Source of the DNA: a virus
Length of the DNA: 62,265 bases
Reading direction: 5' to 3' (one strand)
Virus record (IMG/VR): IMGVR_UViG_3300042291_000296
Span: 1-62,265 of that record
Shown here: one piece after another, positions 52,340-60,033 of the stretch
Layout of the letters: each line of letters starts with the position of its first letter
Numbering within the stretch: the first letter of the stretch is position 1
Notes under the pieces: model-generated
What the model was told of the DNA's origin: nothing
The model's database searches: none
What the model saw: the letters and a program-made list of their open reading frames with translations, nothing else
Translations under genes and position numbers: made by a program

Positions 52340-52684
52340 TTAAAAGGGTAGGTCTGCGTCAGTGTCGTTTGCATCACCTACAACGACAGGAGGTGTAGTT
52401 GTTACATGTGCTACCTCGATCGCCTCTACTCTCCACGCCTCTAAGTTGTTGAAGTACTTACCTTGGTACTCACGTCCTCTGATACGAAAACATACCTCAA
52501 CCTCTTGACCCTCAGCGATTTGATCTAACTTTTCGCAGTTGTTCTGCGTCAGCTGAAATGAAATATCTTGTGGATACTTCTCGTCAGGCTCGTTCAATAC
52601 AAACTCTCGCTTTTGGAATTTGTCTGTGATCTTAACCGTGTCGTTAATCACCTTCATCACCCCCCTCATTTTAAATTCACTCAT
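52340..52684 (-). CDS. Single-stranded DNA-binding protein, DUF3127-like (114 aa)
   Basis: The 114-aa protein has an OB-fold-like core (FQKREFVLNEPDEKYPQDIS, QEVEVCFRIRGREYQG, YFNNLEAWRVEAIE) as in DUF3127, and a disordered acidic tail ending DTDADLPF, the tip typical of SSB proteins that recruit partners. It should coat single-stranded DNA at the phage replication fork. It overlaps the exonuclease gene by 4 nt (ATGA) and is followed by the tRNA. Confidence 0.85.
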   Translation of the reverse strand: MSEFKMRGVMKVINDTVKITDKFQKREFVLNEPDEKYPQDISFQLTQNNCEKLDQIAEGQEVEVCFRIRGREYQGKYFNNLEAWRVEAIEVAHVTTTPPVVVGDANDTDADLPF

Positions 52685-53451
52685 TTGTTTTTTGATTTTA
52701 GTAAATTATGATACTCATTTGCATACTTCTCGGCAGCAGCTAGCCGTTTGTCCATCTTGACAATATCATCGCTCGTAAGCTTTACAGGTACTATAGTAGC
52801 CCTAAGTTCATCTTCTAAGTCCTCCATGTAGTGCAGGCTGTCGTCCTCGTACTCTGGCTTCAACTCCTCTGGAGTGGTTGTTAAAATAAATGCAACCTCA
52901 CCATCAGACCAGTCTTCGCCAGTCATCTTAGTCAACATGTAGAGGTAGTGTTTTACTTGCCACTCATAGTTGCTATTGTATGCCCTATTGACCGTCTTGG
53001 GAAATGACTTTTTCGACCATGAGGACTTCAAGTCGATCACCTTCCTTCTTTCACAATCAACAATGTCTGGGTGACCACCCGATATGCCGTGCTCAAGCTC
53101 GTAGTAACTATCGAACGCCTCCTGCTTATGGTAGCTCGTAAAGAAGATACGATTATATATCTCGCACGACTCTGACTCCACGTCCCATCCCTTCTGTGTC
53201 TTCGGGTTGGAAAAGTTCTCCTCGTACTTGTACACCTGCTGATCGATGATGTCCTCGATTAAGCTCTTGGCACCTGAACTCAGCTCTACCGAGTTATGCT
53301 TCATCTCTAACTTGTCACGCTCCCTTGCCTGTGACTCTGTCAACTTTATCTTCGACTTTAGCTCAATAAGTTTTGTAAACTGGATGTCTGTCAGCCCGTC
53401 GTCGCCCAAAAATAATGGTGCGCATGACGATGATCTAATTCTTAATTTCAT
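52681..53451 (-). CDS. PD-(D/E)XK exonuclease, YqaJ/Cas4-like (256 aa)
   Basis: The active site is visible: GGHPDIVD (Asp129), KVIDLKS (Asp140, Lys142) and WQVKHYLYM (Gln165, Tyr), the GxhD...DxK...QxxxY order of YqaJ/RecB/Cas4-type nucleases. Glu upstream (ESCEIYNRI, about 96) may be the first ligand. It should resect DNA ends for recombination, working with the SSB next to it (ATGA overlap). No RecT-like annealing protein was identified with certainty; the 161-aa neighbour is a candidate partner. Confidence 0.82.
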   Translation of the reverse strand: MKLRIRSSSCAPLFLGDDGLTDIQFTKLIELKSKIKLTESQARERDKLEMKHNSVELSSGAKSLIEDIIDQQVYKYEENFSNPKTQKGWDVESESCEIYNRIFFTSYHKQEAFDSYYELEHGISGGHPDIVDCERRKVIDLKSSWSKKSFPKTVNRAYNSNYEWQVKHYLYMLTKMTGEDWSDGEVAFILTTTPEELKPEYEDDSLHYMEDLEDELRATIVPVKLTSDDIVKMDKRLAAAEKYANEYHNLLKSKNK

Positions 53452-53920
53452 TCAGTATCTCCATTTGTTCGTTAGTAATTGTGTACGCCTTCTTGATCTT
53501 GTCAATGGTCGTTCTGCCAGACTCCAGTGCCTCGACGGCCTTTGTCATCTGATCAGCTGTTAGTGTTGGTAGCTCCTTCTTTGGCAAAGGTCGGACGCTA
53601 AATCGTAGCGCATCAACCAATCCCTGTGGACTCTTTACCTTCTCTGTCATCATTACTATCTGCTTGCCTACGTAGTCTTCTGCGTTGAATGAGCTGAAGA
53701 ATGTCTCTAGTCGCTTGAAGTTTGACCTGTTGCATATCATTGGCTTGTCAAATTCTTTTAGCTTCACGAAGACCTTGTCCTCCTTGCCCATCTCTCCGAC
53801 AAATACGTCTTGGTATATGCGATCGATAGTTACAACCTTTGGCTCGTATTTGCCATTCACCTCTAAGTCCCACGATCCTAGGTACTTGTTGTCTTTCATT
53901 AGATTTCTCCAGTGTGCCAT
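53435..53920 (-). CDS. Conserved recombination-cluster protein (161 aa)
   Basis: The pattern MAHWRNLMKDNKYLGSWDLE followed by VVTIDRIYQDVFVGEMGKEDKVFVKLKEFDKPM and CNRSNFKRLETFFSS is a family I recognise next to phage exonucleases in Bacteroidota phages. Beta-rich N-terminus, helical C-terminus. A DNA-binding or recombination accessory role is inferred from this constant neighbourhood. It overlaps the exonuclease gene by 17 nt. Confidence 0.75.
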   Translation of the reverse strand: MAHWRNLMKDNKYLGSWDLEVNGKYEPKVVTIDRIYQDVFVGEMGKEDKVFVKLKEFDKPMICNRSNFKRLETFFSSFNAEDYVGKQIVMMTEKVKSPQGLVDALRFSVRPLPKKELPTLTADQMTKAVEALESGRTTIDKIKKAYTITNEQMEILNEIKN

Positions 53921-53951
53921 ATATATTTATTTAATTAGGGGGTTACAAAGA

Positions 53952-54347
53952 TTATAAAATTTCGCTTAACAGCAATGAATATTTCTCTTTTTTTATTAAC
54001 AATTTTTGTTTTCGTTCTGTAAGCTCTTCAACGTTGTACAGGTCAGAGTCCATCTCAGCGTAGCGTATCAAAGACTCTACCTTCTTAATCTTCCTGTCGC
54101 AAACGTCTAGGTTTAGGTTGTAGCAACCTGCCAGCCAGCCGTTGTTCTCGAACAAGAGCATCTGAAAGTCAGTTATCTTCTCGTACTTATCGCTGGATGT
54201 CATCGTGTTCATTATCTCAATGCGATTGTCAAAGTCAAACAGCTCTATCTTAACCCCGTGGTCTATGTACCACGAGCTGTATCCCGTTCGGTAGATCTTA
54301 TCTTCCGATGTTAGGTCGTTCCATGCTTTATTTTGGGTCATACTCAT
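53952..54347 (-). CDS. Hypothetical helical protein (131 aa)
   Basis: The protein has a short N-terminal domain (MSMTQNKAWNDLTSEDKIYR) and a long C-terminal coiled coil (SLIRYAEMDSDLYNVEELTE, then RKQKLLIKKEKYSLLLSEIL). No family recognised. It overlaps the secreted protein gene by 20 nt. Confidence 0.6.
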   Translation of the reverse strand: MSMTQNKAWNDLTSEDKIYRTGYSSWYIDHGVKIELFDFDNRIEIMNTMTSSDKYEKITDFQMLLFENNGWLAGCYNLNLDVCDRKIKKVESLIRYAEMDSDLYNVEELTERKQKLLIKKEKYSLLLSEIL

Positions 54348-54714
54348 ATATTATTTCGCCGAAGCCAGTGAATTTTGAATAAACATTATCTTTGTGAATG
54401 ACAGCTACGTTGTACCCACCCTCCTTGTTTTTGTGACAAAAGAATAGGTATACCCTGTCTGGATTCTTTAGGTCATCCCAGTATATATATATTGGAACCT
54501 CAGAATCCCTTTCAACAATTACAGAGTTTAGGTCTATTCCATTGTTTTCAATTACACGCATAGATATATCCAGTGCATCGTCTAATTTTTTTACCTTGGT
54601 GATAAATAAATCTTCACCTTTTTCATAGCTAACCGAGTCTAATCCCTCGAAGTTTTGTGCGAATGATGTTACCGTTATCCCTAAGAATAACATCGTTGTT
54701 TTAAGTTTTCTCAT
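54328..54714 (-). CDS. Secreted protein with signal peptide (128 aa)
   Basis: A Sec signal peptide is clear: MRKLKTTMLFLGITVTSFAQ with cleavage after Ala19 and Gln at +1, a typical Bacteroidota SxAQ site. The mature domain (about 108 aa) is charged alpha/beta with YLFFCHKNKEGGYNVAVIHKD. Phage early secreted proteins may alter the host envelope; the function is unknown. It is one of two such proteins in this operon (see 55719-56171). Confidence 0.7.
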   Translation of the reverse strand: MRKLKTTMLFLGITVTSFAQNFEGLDSVSYEKGEDLFITKVKKLDDALDISMRVIENNGIDLNSVIVERDSEVPIYIYWDDLKNPDRVYLFFCHKNKEGGYNVAVIHKDNVYSKFTGFGEIIYEYDPK

Positions 54715-54731
54715 TTTATATTTAATTTAAG

Positions 54732-54899
54732 TTAAGTTACTAATTCTCCAAATGCAATAATCATTGTGTATACAAGGAATACAGACGATACCATGGCTAT
54801 TACCATGAATGAAAGTACTATAAATCTGTACCTTATAAACTTTAATGGAAGCCAACACGATAGCGTGAAGACTGTCAACGATATTAAAAAATTTGTCAT
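54732..54899 (-). CDS. Small membrane protein (55 aa)
   Basis: The frame encodes MTNFLISLTVFTLSCWLPLK followed by FIRYRFIVLSFMVIAMVSSV and FLVYTMIIAFGELVT: two strong membrane helices separated by a basic loop. A second minus-strand frame covers the same bases (54727-54936), but the hydrophobic pattern favours this one. Possible role in host membrane alteration or superinfection exclusion is inference. Confidence 0.6.
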   Translation of the reverse strand: MTNFLISLTVFTLSCWLPLKFIRYRFIVLSFMVIAMVSSVFLVYTMIIAFGELVT

Positions 54900-54904
54900 G
54901 TCTT

Positions 54905-55174
54905 TTAAGTTTTAGTGAACCTTGGACTGCACCCAAGGAGTATGCTAGGGCGGAAGCCCTTCTCTTTTATCTTGTAAATCTTAATCGTGTCATCTACTAT
55001 CTCATCGAACACCTTCTCCTCTATCTCGTAGTCCATGTATGGTATCACCTTCTGACCCATCTCGTTGGTCTCTGCATTATTAAACAGCTCGTCAAACGAT
55101 GCTGGCGGTGTTGAGTGTGCGTATAGCTGTCGGTAGCAGTGCATGATCGCTGTGTCTATTTTTTTTTGTCTCAT
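54905..55174 (-). CDS. Hypothetical protein (89 aa)
   Basis: I choose ATG 55174, which sits in an ATGA overlap with the preceding gene; the longer frame would cover most of that gene. The acidic helical product (MRQKKIDTAIMHCYRQLYAH; DYEIEEKVFDEIVDDTIKIY) has no recognised family. Confidence 0.6.
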   Translation of the reverse strand: MRQKKIDTAIMHCYRQLYAHSTPPASFDELFNNAETNEMGQKVIPYMDYEIEEKVFDEIVDDTIKIYKIKEKGFRPSILLGCSPRFTKT

Positions 55175-55341
55175 ATATCTAGTTCTAGTTTCTCGATTAG
55201 TATTAGTAGTGTTGTGTACTTTGTCTGTAGTCTCTGAGTACTCGGGTCTTTGCATCCAAATTCAGATACCATCTCGTCGAACTCATCCTTTAGCTCTAGC
55301 ATGTAGGCAAGGATTGTTTGTGTCATTTCTTCTTTGTCCAT
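55171..55341 (-). CDS. Small acidic helical protein (56 aa)
   Basis: The minus-strand frame encodes MDKEEMTQTILAYMLELKDE, then FDEMVSEFGCKDPSTQRLQT and a helical end. It ends in ATGA shared with the next gene and starts 12 nt after the previous one, so it fits the operon. No family recognised. Confidence 0.6.
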   Translation of the reverse strand: MDKEEMTQTILAYMLELKDEFDEMVSEFGCKDPSTQRLQTKYTTLLILIEKLELDI

Positions 55342-55352
55342 CTGTATTTAGT

Positions 55353-55535
55353 TTAATAGTCCATGCCATAATCAGCTAGGTCTAGTGGTGAAATGTTTCC
55401 GCTCTCTAATATGTCAATTAGCCCGTGAAATTGTTTTGCTCCATCAAGTCCCATGTCGTTCATATCCTTTATGAATCGATTTGCGTGCTCGTTGCAGTAG
55501 TCAACTGCATCATTGATTGTTGTTTCTTCTGTCAT
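55353..55535 (-). CDS. Small acidic protein (60 aa)
   Basis: I choose ATG 55535 (MTEETTINDAVDYCNEHANR) over the upstream in-frame Met at 55571, which lies deeper in the preceding membrane gene. The product is acidic and helical, ending SPLDLADYGMDY. Unknown function. Confidence 0.55.
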   Translation of the reverse strand: MTEETTINDAVDYCNEHANRFIKDMNDMGLDGAKQFHGLIDILESGNISPLDLADYGMDY

Positions 55536-55722
55536 CTTTTCTCGTTTTTTTATAGTCAATAATAAATCCAATAGCTACAATTATATTCATACCGCATGAC
55601 ATTAGTATCTCGTGGATGTCAGCGTACACATTCATTGACAGGTGTACGTGACCCACCATCCAAAAAGGTATGGATAAGTTTTGGCTCACCCATACCAGTA
55701 GATACCTTACAAAATGTTTCAC
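55510..55722 (-). CDS. Small membrane protein (70 aa)
   Basis: The frame begins with a GTG whose GTGA overlaps the stop of the secreted-protein gene. It encodes two hydrophobic stretches (HFVRYLLVWVSQNLSIPFWM; SCGMNIIVAIGFIIDYKK) and a basic tail. Its overlap on both sides favours a real gene. Confidence 0.55.
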   Translation of the reverse strand: MKHFVRYLLVWVSQNLSIPFWMVGHVHLSMNVYADIHEILMSCGMNIIVAIGFIIDYKKTRKDDRRNNNQ

Positions 55723-56171
55723 TGCTTGACAACAAAGTCGAACGCAGACAAGCCACCTGTCATTTTGAACTCATACGTCCCCGCTCCACACGTCTTGTCA
55801 TTTACCCTTACCTTTACCGATGACGCAGACTTAAAGCTTGACAACATATTGCTTGTCTTTAAGTTCTTTACTAAGAATACCGTGTTGTGGTCTTCGGTGA
55901 CATTACATTCTAATACCTCGTACTTCTGATAAACCCCGTCAACTAAGAAAGATATCTCTACATCGACAACATCATCACACACGAAAAAACCATACATGTA
56001 AAATGATATGTTCTTGTTGTAGTTCTCAAGCTTTAGCCAATGTGTGATGTAATCTTTGGTGTATGCTATGTTGTAGGTCGGATCGATTCCATTGTCAACA
56101 TTCATGTTTACCCATTGCGCACTTGCTGTATAGCTTAGTGCTAATCCGATTGTCATTAATACAGTTTTCAT
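55719..56171 (-). CDS. Secreted protein with signal peptide (150 aa)
   Basis: A signal peptide MKTVLMTIGLALSYTASAQW with a clean ASA|Q site precedes a beta-rich domain (YNKNISFYMYGFFVCDDVVD; VKVRVNDKTCGAGTYEFKMT) with four Cys that could form disulfides. It should reach the periplasm or outside. The function is unknown; similar small secreted proteins occur in other Bacteroidota phages. Confidence 0.7.
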   Translation of the reverse strand: MKTVLMTIGLALSYTASAQWVNMNVDNGIDPTYNIAYTKDYITHWLKLENYNKNISFYMYGFFVCDDVVDVEISFLVDGVYQKYEVLECNVTEDHNTVFLVKNLKTSNMLSSFKSASSVKVRVNDKTCGAGTYEFKMTGGLSAFDFVVKQ

Positions 56172-56181
56172 GTTTTTTAGT

Positions 56182-56367
56182 TTAATTACTATTAAATTCT
56201 TCTATTAAAAATTGGACGACCGATGGCTCTATCGATGTGATGACCGCTCCGATGTCCGTAAAGAACATTTCGAAAAAATGCGTCGCATCTGCCTCGCTGT
56301 TCGCCCATACCTTGTCTACATACCTATCCCTCCCGAATACAATGTAGTTGATTTTATATGCCCTCAT
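56182..56367 (-). CDS. Small alpha/beta phage protein (61 aa)
   Basis: I choose ATG 56367 because it forms ATGA with the preceding 44-aa gene. The product (MRAYKINYIVFGRDRYVDKV, then WANSEADATHFFEMFF) is a small alpha/beta unit with no recognised motif. Confidence 0.6.
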   Translation of the reverse strand: MRAYKINYIVFGRDRYVDKVWANSEADATHFFEMFFTDIGAVITSIEPSVVQFLIEEFNSN

Positions 56368-56498
56368 AACTTGCAAATATATATAATGTTACCGCTGTCG
56401 CCAAACTTTTTCAACGCCTCAGCGTAGCTTAGTGCGTCTACGTTCACTCCCGAACATAGGTTCCTCGATATCTCGAAGCAGATGTGGTAGGTCGTCAT
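56364..56498 (-). CDS. Small protein (44 aa)
   Basis: The frame encodes MTTYHICFEISRNLCSGVNV followed by DALSYAEALKKFGDSGNIIY and ICKL. Both ends are ATGA overlaps with neighbours, a strong sign of coupled translation. Its strand-helix-strand layout resembles that of the gene downstream, so the two may be related small domains. Confidence 0.6.
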   Translation of the reverse strand: MTTYHICFEISRNLCSGVNVDALSYAEALKKFGDSGNIIYICKL

Positions 56499-56917
56499 AG
56501 CTCTAGCTCTATTTGGTTTATAACTTGGTACTCGTAGTCAACATCGTTGTTGTACGGGTATGCCTGTATGATGTAGTTTAGCCACTCCTTCTCGTTCTTA
56601 AACTCATGCTTCTGCATGTAGTCGAAGTGTACGTCAAACTTGCCCTCGGCAAACTCGATGGTGTACCACTCGTCAAGGTCATCAAACTGGATGGTCTTGG
56701 TCTCAACTCCGTAAGTCAGCTCGACAAAGCGGAGGATAGGATTGATTTTTGCTTTCATTGGTTTTCTATTATAGGTTAAATTAAATTCCGACATCTGATC
56801 CTTCTCCATTATTAAGGCGGAGCCGTATACATTCATCAATTCATTTGTAGTCATCTGTTCATCTCTCATTAACATTAACTGGCTGAATAGCCATTCTACT
56901 GCTGTCTGTTTTTTCAT
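56495..56917 (-). CDS. Conserved small phage protein (140 aa)
   Basis: It starts MKKQTAVEWLFSQLMLMRDE, an N-terminus common to short proteins in Bacteroidota phages, and continues with an acidic beta-rich part (FDDLDEWYTIEFAEGKFDVH). No function is known. It is the first gene on the left side of the origin-like region. Confidence 0.65.
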   Translation of the reverse strand: MKKQTAVEWLFSQLMLMRDEQMTTNELMNVYGSALIMEKDQMSEFNLTYNRKPMKAKINPILRFVELTYGVETKTIQFDDLDEWYTIEFAEGKFDVHFDYMQKHEFKNEKEWLNYIIQAYPYNNDVDYEYQVINQIELEL

Positions 56918-57263
56918 TTAGTGTTGGTTTTTAGTGATTAGTGTTGGTTTATGTTGATTTTATGTTGATTTGAAATTCTGTAACCATTGGTACTGCTAGG
57001 TTTGTGTTAGAATGTTAGTTTTTACTCTTCTATAGAGTAAAAAAAAATAAAATATATATATATAGATAGTATAGTGATACTATACTATGTAATTATTTAA
57101 TTTCACGCTAGTTTTGTCTTCAAAATCAACATTTCGACACAAAGTCAATGGTAGCAAGGCTTTCAGAAAAAAAAATCAACACTAAATCAACACGAGTCAA
57201 CACTGAAAATAGTTAAACGATTGATTGATAGGTTTTTAGGCGATTTGATTTCAACACTCACAA
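56918..57263. other. Origin-like region: AT-rich core between inverted iterons
   Basis: Left array: GTGTTGGTTT at 56921 and 56941, and ATGTTGATTT at 56951 and 56962. Right array in the opposite orientation: AAATCAACAT at 57123, AAATCAACAC at 57173 and 57184, GAGTCAACAC at 57194, ATTTCAACAC at 57248. Between them are a perfect hairpin TTTTTACTC/GAGTAAAAA near 57018-57045, a run of AT dinucleotides, and a 9-bp hairpin ATAGTATAG/CTATACTAT. This is the anatomy of an initiator-bound origin with an unwinding element. No gene was found in the region. Confidence 0.55.
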
Positions 57264-57620
57264 TCATAGGTCGATTGAATGGCCGTCGTTAATATTGAAG
57301 ATTGCCTTCTGCTCGTTAATCTTGCCAATCAATATTGCGTCAGATAGATTGTCTACTACGATTGATACGTCGAGGTATAGCCATCCATCGTCGACCCATC
57401 CGCCTATGTTGTTCTCGGGCAGAGATAGTTCAAGCCCGTGTACAGCACAGAAGTTATAGAGCGTGTGCTCGATCGATTGTCTTGTGTCGTCTATTGGTGT
57501 CTTAGAGCCTCCCTTCAGACTGACCGCATAGCCAGTTTTTGGTGATGTACCATTTGATAGATTGAATGTGGCTCCACCATTCTGAATGATGGAGTCCACG
57601 AAGTCATGTAGGTTTTTCAT
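57264..57620 (-). CDS. Conserved phage protein (118 aa)
   Basis: The pattern MKNLHDFVDSIIQNGGATFN, then GYAVSLKGGSKTPIDD, then GGWVDDGWLYLDVSIVVDN and a closing KAIFNINDGHSIDL is one I recognise from small early proteins of Bacteroidota phages. Function unknown. It carries the repeated CCTAGAA leader. Confidence 0.72.
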   Translation of the reverse strand: MKNLHDFVDSIIQNGGATFNLSNGTSPKTGYAVSLKGGSKTPIDDTRQSIEHTLYNFCAVHGLELSLPENNIGGWVDDGWLYLDVSIVVDNLSDAILIGKINEQKAIFNINDGHSIDL

Positions 57621-57632
57621 AGTTTCTAGGTT

Positions 57633-57770
57633 TTAAAGGTTACAAAAAAAATCGTCATCAACAAATAGTGTTGCGCTAAAATATTCGTTTAGTTGTTCTA
57701 TTGTCATATCTTCTCTATCTGATAATTCAAATAGCTCGTCTTGGTTCAATTGGCTTATTGTTCTGTACAT
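57633..57770 (-). CDS. Small acidic protein (45 aa)
   Basis: The frame encodes MYRTISQLNQDELFELSDRE followed by DMTIEQLNEYFSATLFVDDD and a short end. The LNQDEL.EL start is common in small phage proteins. It lacks the CCTAGAA leader; its start overlaps nothing but lies 2 nt before the end of the upstream gene. Confidence 0.55.
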   Translation of the reverse strand: MYRTISQLNQDELFELSDREDMTIEQLNEYFSATLFVDDDFFCNL

Positions 57771-57772
57771 GG

Positions 57773-57982
57773 TTATTTATAATTATGGTTTATTACTTCT
57801 ATTCCTACACGTATTCCGTATTGAATCTCTTCCATTATCCGTTCGTTAGTCAGAGCCATCGCTAGTGCTGATTGCTTCTGATTGTCTGTTAGGCTGTCGT
57901 CATCTACATCGTGGATGCTCCATAAATTGTCTACGTAATACCCTGCGTTGCGTAGTACTTCCTTTGCTTGTTCTGTTGTCAT
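57773..57982 (-). CDS. Conserved small phage protein (69 aa)
   Basis: The core EQAKEVLRNAGYYVDNLWSI, then HDVDDDSLTDNQKQSALAMA, matches a widespread small phage protein (GYYVDNLWHVDDV type). Function unknown. It carries the CCTAGAA leader. Confidence 0.75.
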   Translation of the reverse strand: MTTEQAKEVLRNAGYYVDNLWSIHDVDDDSLTDNQKQSALAMALTNERIMEEIQYGIRVGIEVINHNYK

Positions 57983-57994
57983 AGGTTCTAGGTT

Positions 57995-58168
57995 TTATTG
58001 GTTAGTAATTAATTCATAGTCTTCAATGTAATCTTGTATGTCTTCAGTTTGTGAGCCGTAATCACGCTCGTATACTTTATGGTTATTAATAGTAACAGAA
58101 AATATTTCACATGTGTTTTTTGAATTGCTGTCTACATATTCTTCGATTATAAATTGTGTAGTTCTCAT
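57995..58168 (-). CDS. Small hypothetical protein (57 aa)
   Basis: The frame encodes 57 residues (MRTTQFIIEEYVDSNSKNTC, then EIFSVTINNHKVYERDYGSQ). It starts after the CCTAGAA leader and its stop lies within the next gene's leader, so it has the spacing of its neighbours. Function unknown. Confidence 0.6.
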   Translation of the reverse strand: MRTTQFIIEEYVDSNSKNTCEIFSVTINNHKVYERDYGSQTEDIQDYIEDYELITNQ

Positions 58169-58180
58169 AGGTTCTAGGTT

Positions 58181-58405
58181 TTAAAATATTAATTTATCAA
58201 ATTCTGTGTACATATCTGCATACTCCATCGGGAATCTATCCTTCAATGCTTGGAGTAAGATATCGTTGTCAAATTCCTCGTAGCCATCTCGCTCTGCGTT
58301 AACGATTGGTTGGATGACCTCAGCTATTTGGTCATCGTCTAGTGTTGTTAATAGATAGAAGTCCTCGTCTATCCACGCTGTTGTGTTTATTCTAATTACT
58401 CTCAT
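58181..58405 (-). CDS. Conserved small phage protein (74 aa)
   Basis: The pattern VIRINTTAWIDEDFYLLTTL, then DDDQIAEVIQPIVNAERDGY, is recognised from small early proteins of phages infecting Bacteroidota. Function unknown. It carries the CCTAGAA leader. Confidence 0.68.
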   Translation of the reverse strand: MRVIRINTTAWIDEDFYLLTTLDDDQIAEVIQPIVNAERDGYEEFDNDILLQALKDRFPMEYADMYTEFDKLIF

Positions 58406-58417
58406 TTGTTCTAGGTT

Positions 58418-58684
58418 TTAAAGTTCATATTCGTTTCCATCCTCGTCATAATATACATCGTCATCAGTCTCTTCCCACTCCGTGTAGTAGTACAACTCCT
58501 CCTCGTAATAGTGGTTCATCATTGATTTGTCTGATTCAAAGTTTAGGTTTTCTTCTTTAGCCAAACCTTTCAACCATTCGATTAAGTGTTGCTTCTCAGA
58601 GAAGTGTAGGTCACCTGCTCCAACAACAAATCCTTCGTTCATGCCCACTCCTGTGGCATCACATTTTCTTGCATATCTGTCCAT
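58418..58684 (-). CDS. Acidic conserved phage protein (88 aa)
   Basis: It begins YARKCDATGVGMNEGFVVGA, a phrase known from acidic phage proteins of unknown function, and ends in a very acidic Tyr-rich tail (TEWEETDDDVYYDEDGNEYE). The acidic tail could mimic nucleic acid, but this is speculation. It has a variant leader (CTTAGAA). Confidence 0.7.
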   Translation of the reverse strand: MDRYARKCDATGVGMNEGFVVGAGDLHFSEKQHLIEWLKGLAKEENLNFESDKSMMNHYYEEELYYYTEWEETDDDVYYDEDGNEYEL

Positions 58685-58698
58685 AAGTTCTAAGGGTT

Positions 58699-59049
58699 TT
58701 ATTGGTTAATAAATTTAGCTGTGTAATCTCTATCTGATATAGCCTTGTAATTGTCAGTATCGAACGGGTTCTTTACTACGTTTCTGAACTGCCGACCATT
58801 TGGCATGCTGTACTCGATGACATATCCTTGTGATTGTGAATAGTTGATAAAATAACCATCCCTGTCCGCTTGATTTCTGAACACCTGTACATCGTCAAGA
58901 AGAAATTGTACCTCTCTCATTGTAAAGTCTACAAGGATTGTCTCGTGTTCTAGCACACACTCTAAAGTTACCCTGTTGCCTACTATCTCGTGTACCTTGT
59001 GGTCACGACCTTTCATATCTCTGTGGTTTACATTTACGATTGCTCTCAT
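58699..59049 (-). CDS. Hypothetical protein (116 aa)
   Basis: A beta-rich protein (MRAIVNVNHRDMKGRDHKVH; IEYSMPNGRQFRNVVKNPFD) without a recognised domain, preceded by the repeated leader. Function unknown. Confidence 0.6.
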   Translation of the reverse strand: MRAIVNVNHRDMKGRDHKVHEIVGNRVTLECVLEHETILVDFTMREVQFLLDDVQVFRNQADRDGYFINYSQSQGYVIEYSMPNGRQFRNVVKNPFDTDNYKAISDRDYTAKFINQ

Positions 59050-59074
59050 AGGTTCTAGTTTTTAGTTTGGTTAG

Positions 59075-59248
59075 TTAATCTTGACAAGCATATATTACTT
59101 GCATCAAGCTATTGTATAAGAATTTTCCATTGTATGTCTCGCATCCAAATCGATTGATAGTGATGTCGTTATCACTTAGCTGTAGAGTGGTATAAGTTCC
59201 TGTGCGTTGACCATAGCTGTCAATGTCGCATACATAATAAGTTTTCAT
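59075..59248 (-). CDS. Small hypothetical protein (57 aa)
   Basis: The frame encodes MKTYYVCDIDSYGQRTGTYT, then TLQLSDNDITINRFGCETYN and a helical end, with three Cys. It has the operon's spacing and a shortened version of the leader. Function unknown. Confidence 0.58.
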   Translation of the reverse strand: MKTYYVCDIDSYGQRTGTYTTLQLSDNDITINRFGCETYNGKFLYNSLMQVIYACQD

Positions 59249-59253
59249 AGGTT

Positions 59254-59487
59254 CTATTTTTTATTTGGTTGAAACATACTCTTTTTAAATCTAATCAATT
59301 GACCCTCCGTGTACTTGAGTAGGTCTTCTAGCTTATCTCTATCAACGTCAATTATCCCGTGTATTGGATGCTTGATATCATTTATGCCACGAAAATTTAT
59401 GTTTCGTTTCAATTGCTCTATGATAGTTATCTCTCTGATGAATCCATCTGTCTTGTGGAATCCAATGTTGTTCATTCGCTCGTTCAT
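59254..59487 (-). CDS. Small basic protein (77 aa)
   Basis: A 77-aa helical basic protein (REITIIEQLKRNINFRGIND; DKLEDLLKYTEGQLIRFKKS). The HTH character is weak. It carries the CCTAGAA leader. Function unknown. Confidence 0.58.
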   Translation of the reverse strand: MNERMNNIGFHKTDGFIREITIIEQLKRNINFRGINDIKHPIHGIIDVDRDKLEDLLKYTEGQLIRFKKSMFQPNKK

Positions 59488-59505
59488 AATTTCTAGGTTT
59501 TAGGT

Positions 59506-60021
59506 TTATAGTACTCTCTCTCTTACTAGCTCAAGGAAGTTTGTCTTAGCTACCAACTCTTCGATTGTATCAAATCGGTCATTAGAGCCGTTGTATTCGT
59601 ATTGTAGTTTTACACCTCGTGAGTATATGTTACCGAACGAATCTATTACGTCATTTAAACGAGCGACTTTTACCCTTACGATTACACAATCTGCATGGTG
59701 CGTTGAATGGTTTTTGTCTCGTCTAATCACTAGATCGGGTTGGTCGTAGTGACCATTCTCACTACCATACTTTTGAACTGATGCTGTAGGTAGGTCTGCT
59801 TTGAATAGATTCACTAAACGTATCGCCTCTTCGGTCGCTAGTTTATCCCATGCCTCCATATCAGCCTTTCTTCTAGCTAAATACTTTTCGATTTCATTTG
59901 TCTTATCGTTCAATGCATTTACGTTGATTAGATTGAACGTTGTAGTTGGTTTGTGCATAGCCTCAATTCTATTGATTTCGTTTACTAATGCATCAACGAT
60001 TTGCTGTTGGTTGGTTGTCAT
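59506..60021 (-). CDS. Hypothetical protein (171 aa)
   Basis: The N-terminal half is coiled coil (QQQIVDALVNEINRIEAMHK; EKYLARRKADMEAWDKLATE) and the C-terminal half beta-rich (DCVIVRVKVARLNDVIDSFG). No domain is recognised. It carries the leader and is the largest gene of this group. Confidence 0.62.
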   Translation of the reverse strand: MTTNQQQIVDALVNEINRIEAMHKPTTTFNLINVNALNDKTNEIEKYLARRKADMEAWDKLATEEAIRLVNLFKADLPTASVQKYGSENGHYDQPDLVIRRDKNHSTHHADCVIVRVKVARLNDVIDSFGNIYSRGVKLQYEYNGSNDRFDTIEELVAKTNFLELVRERVL

Positions 60022-60033
60022 AATTTCTAGGTT

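Noticed and set aside
54727-54936. 69-aa leftward frame
   Set aside because: It shares its bases with a 55-aa frame that codes for two clear membrane helices and lies in the operon's spacing; the 69-aa product has random-looking composition.
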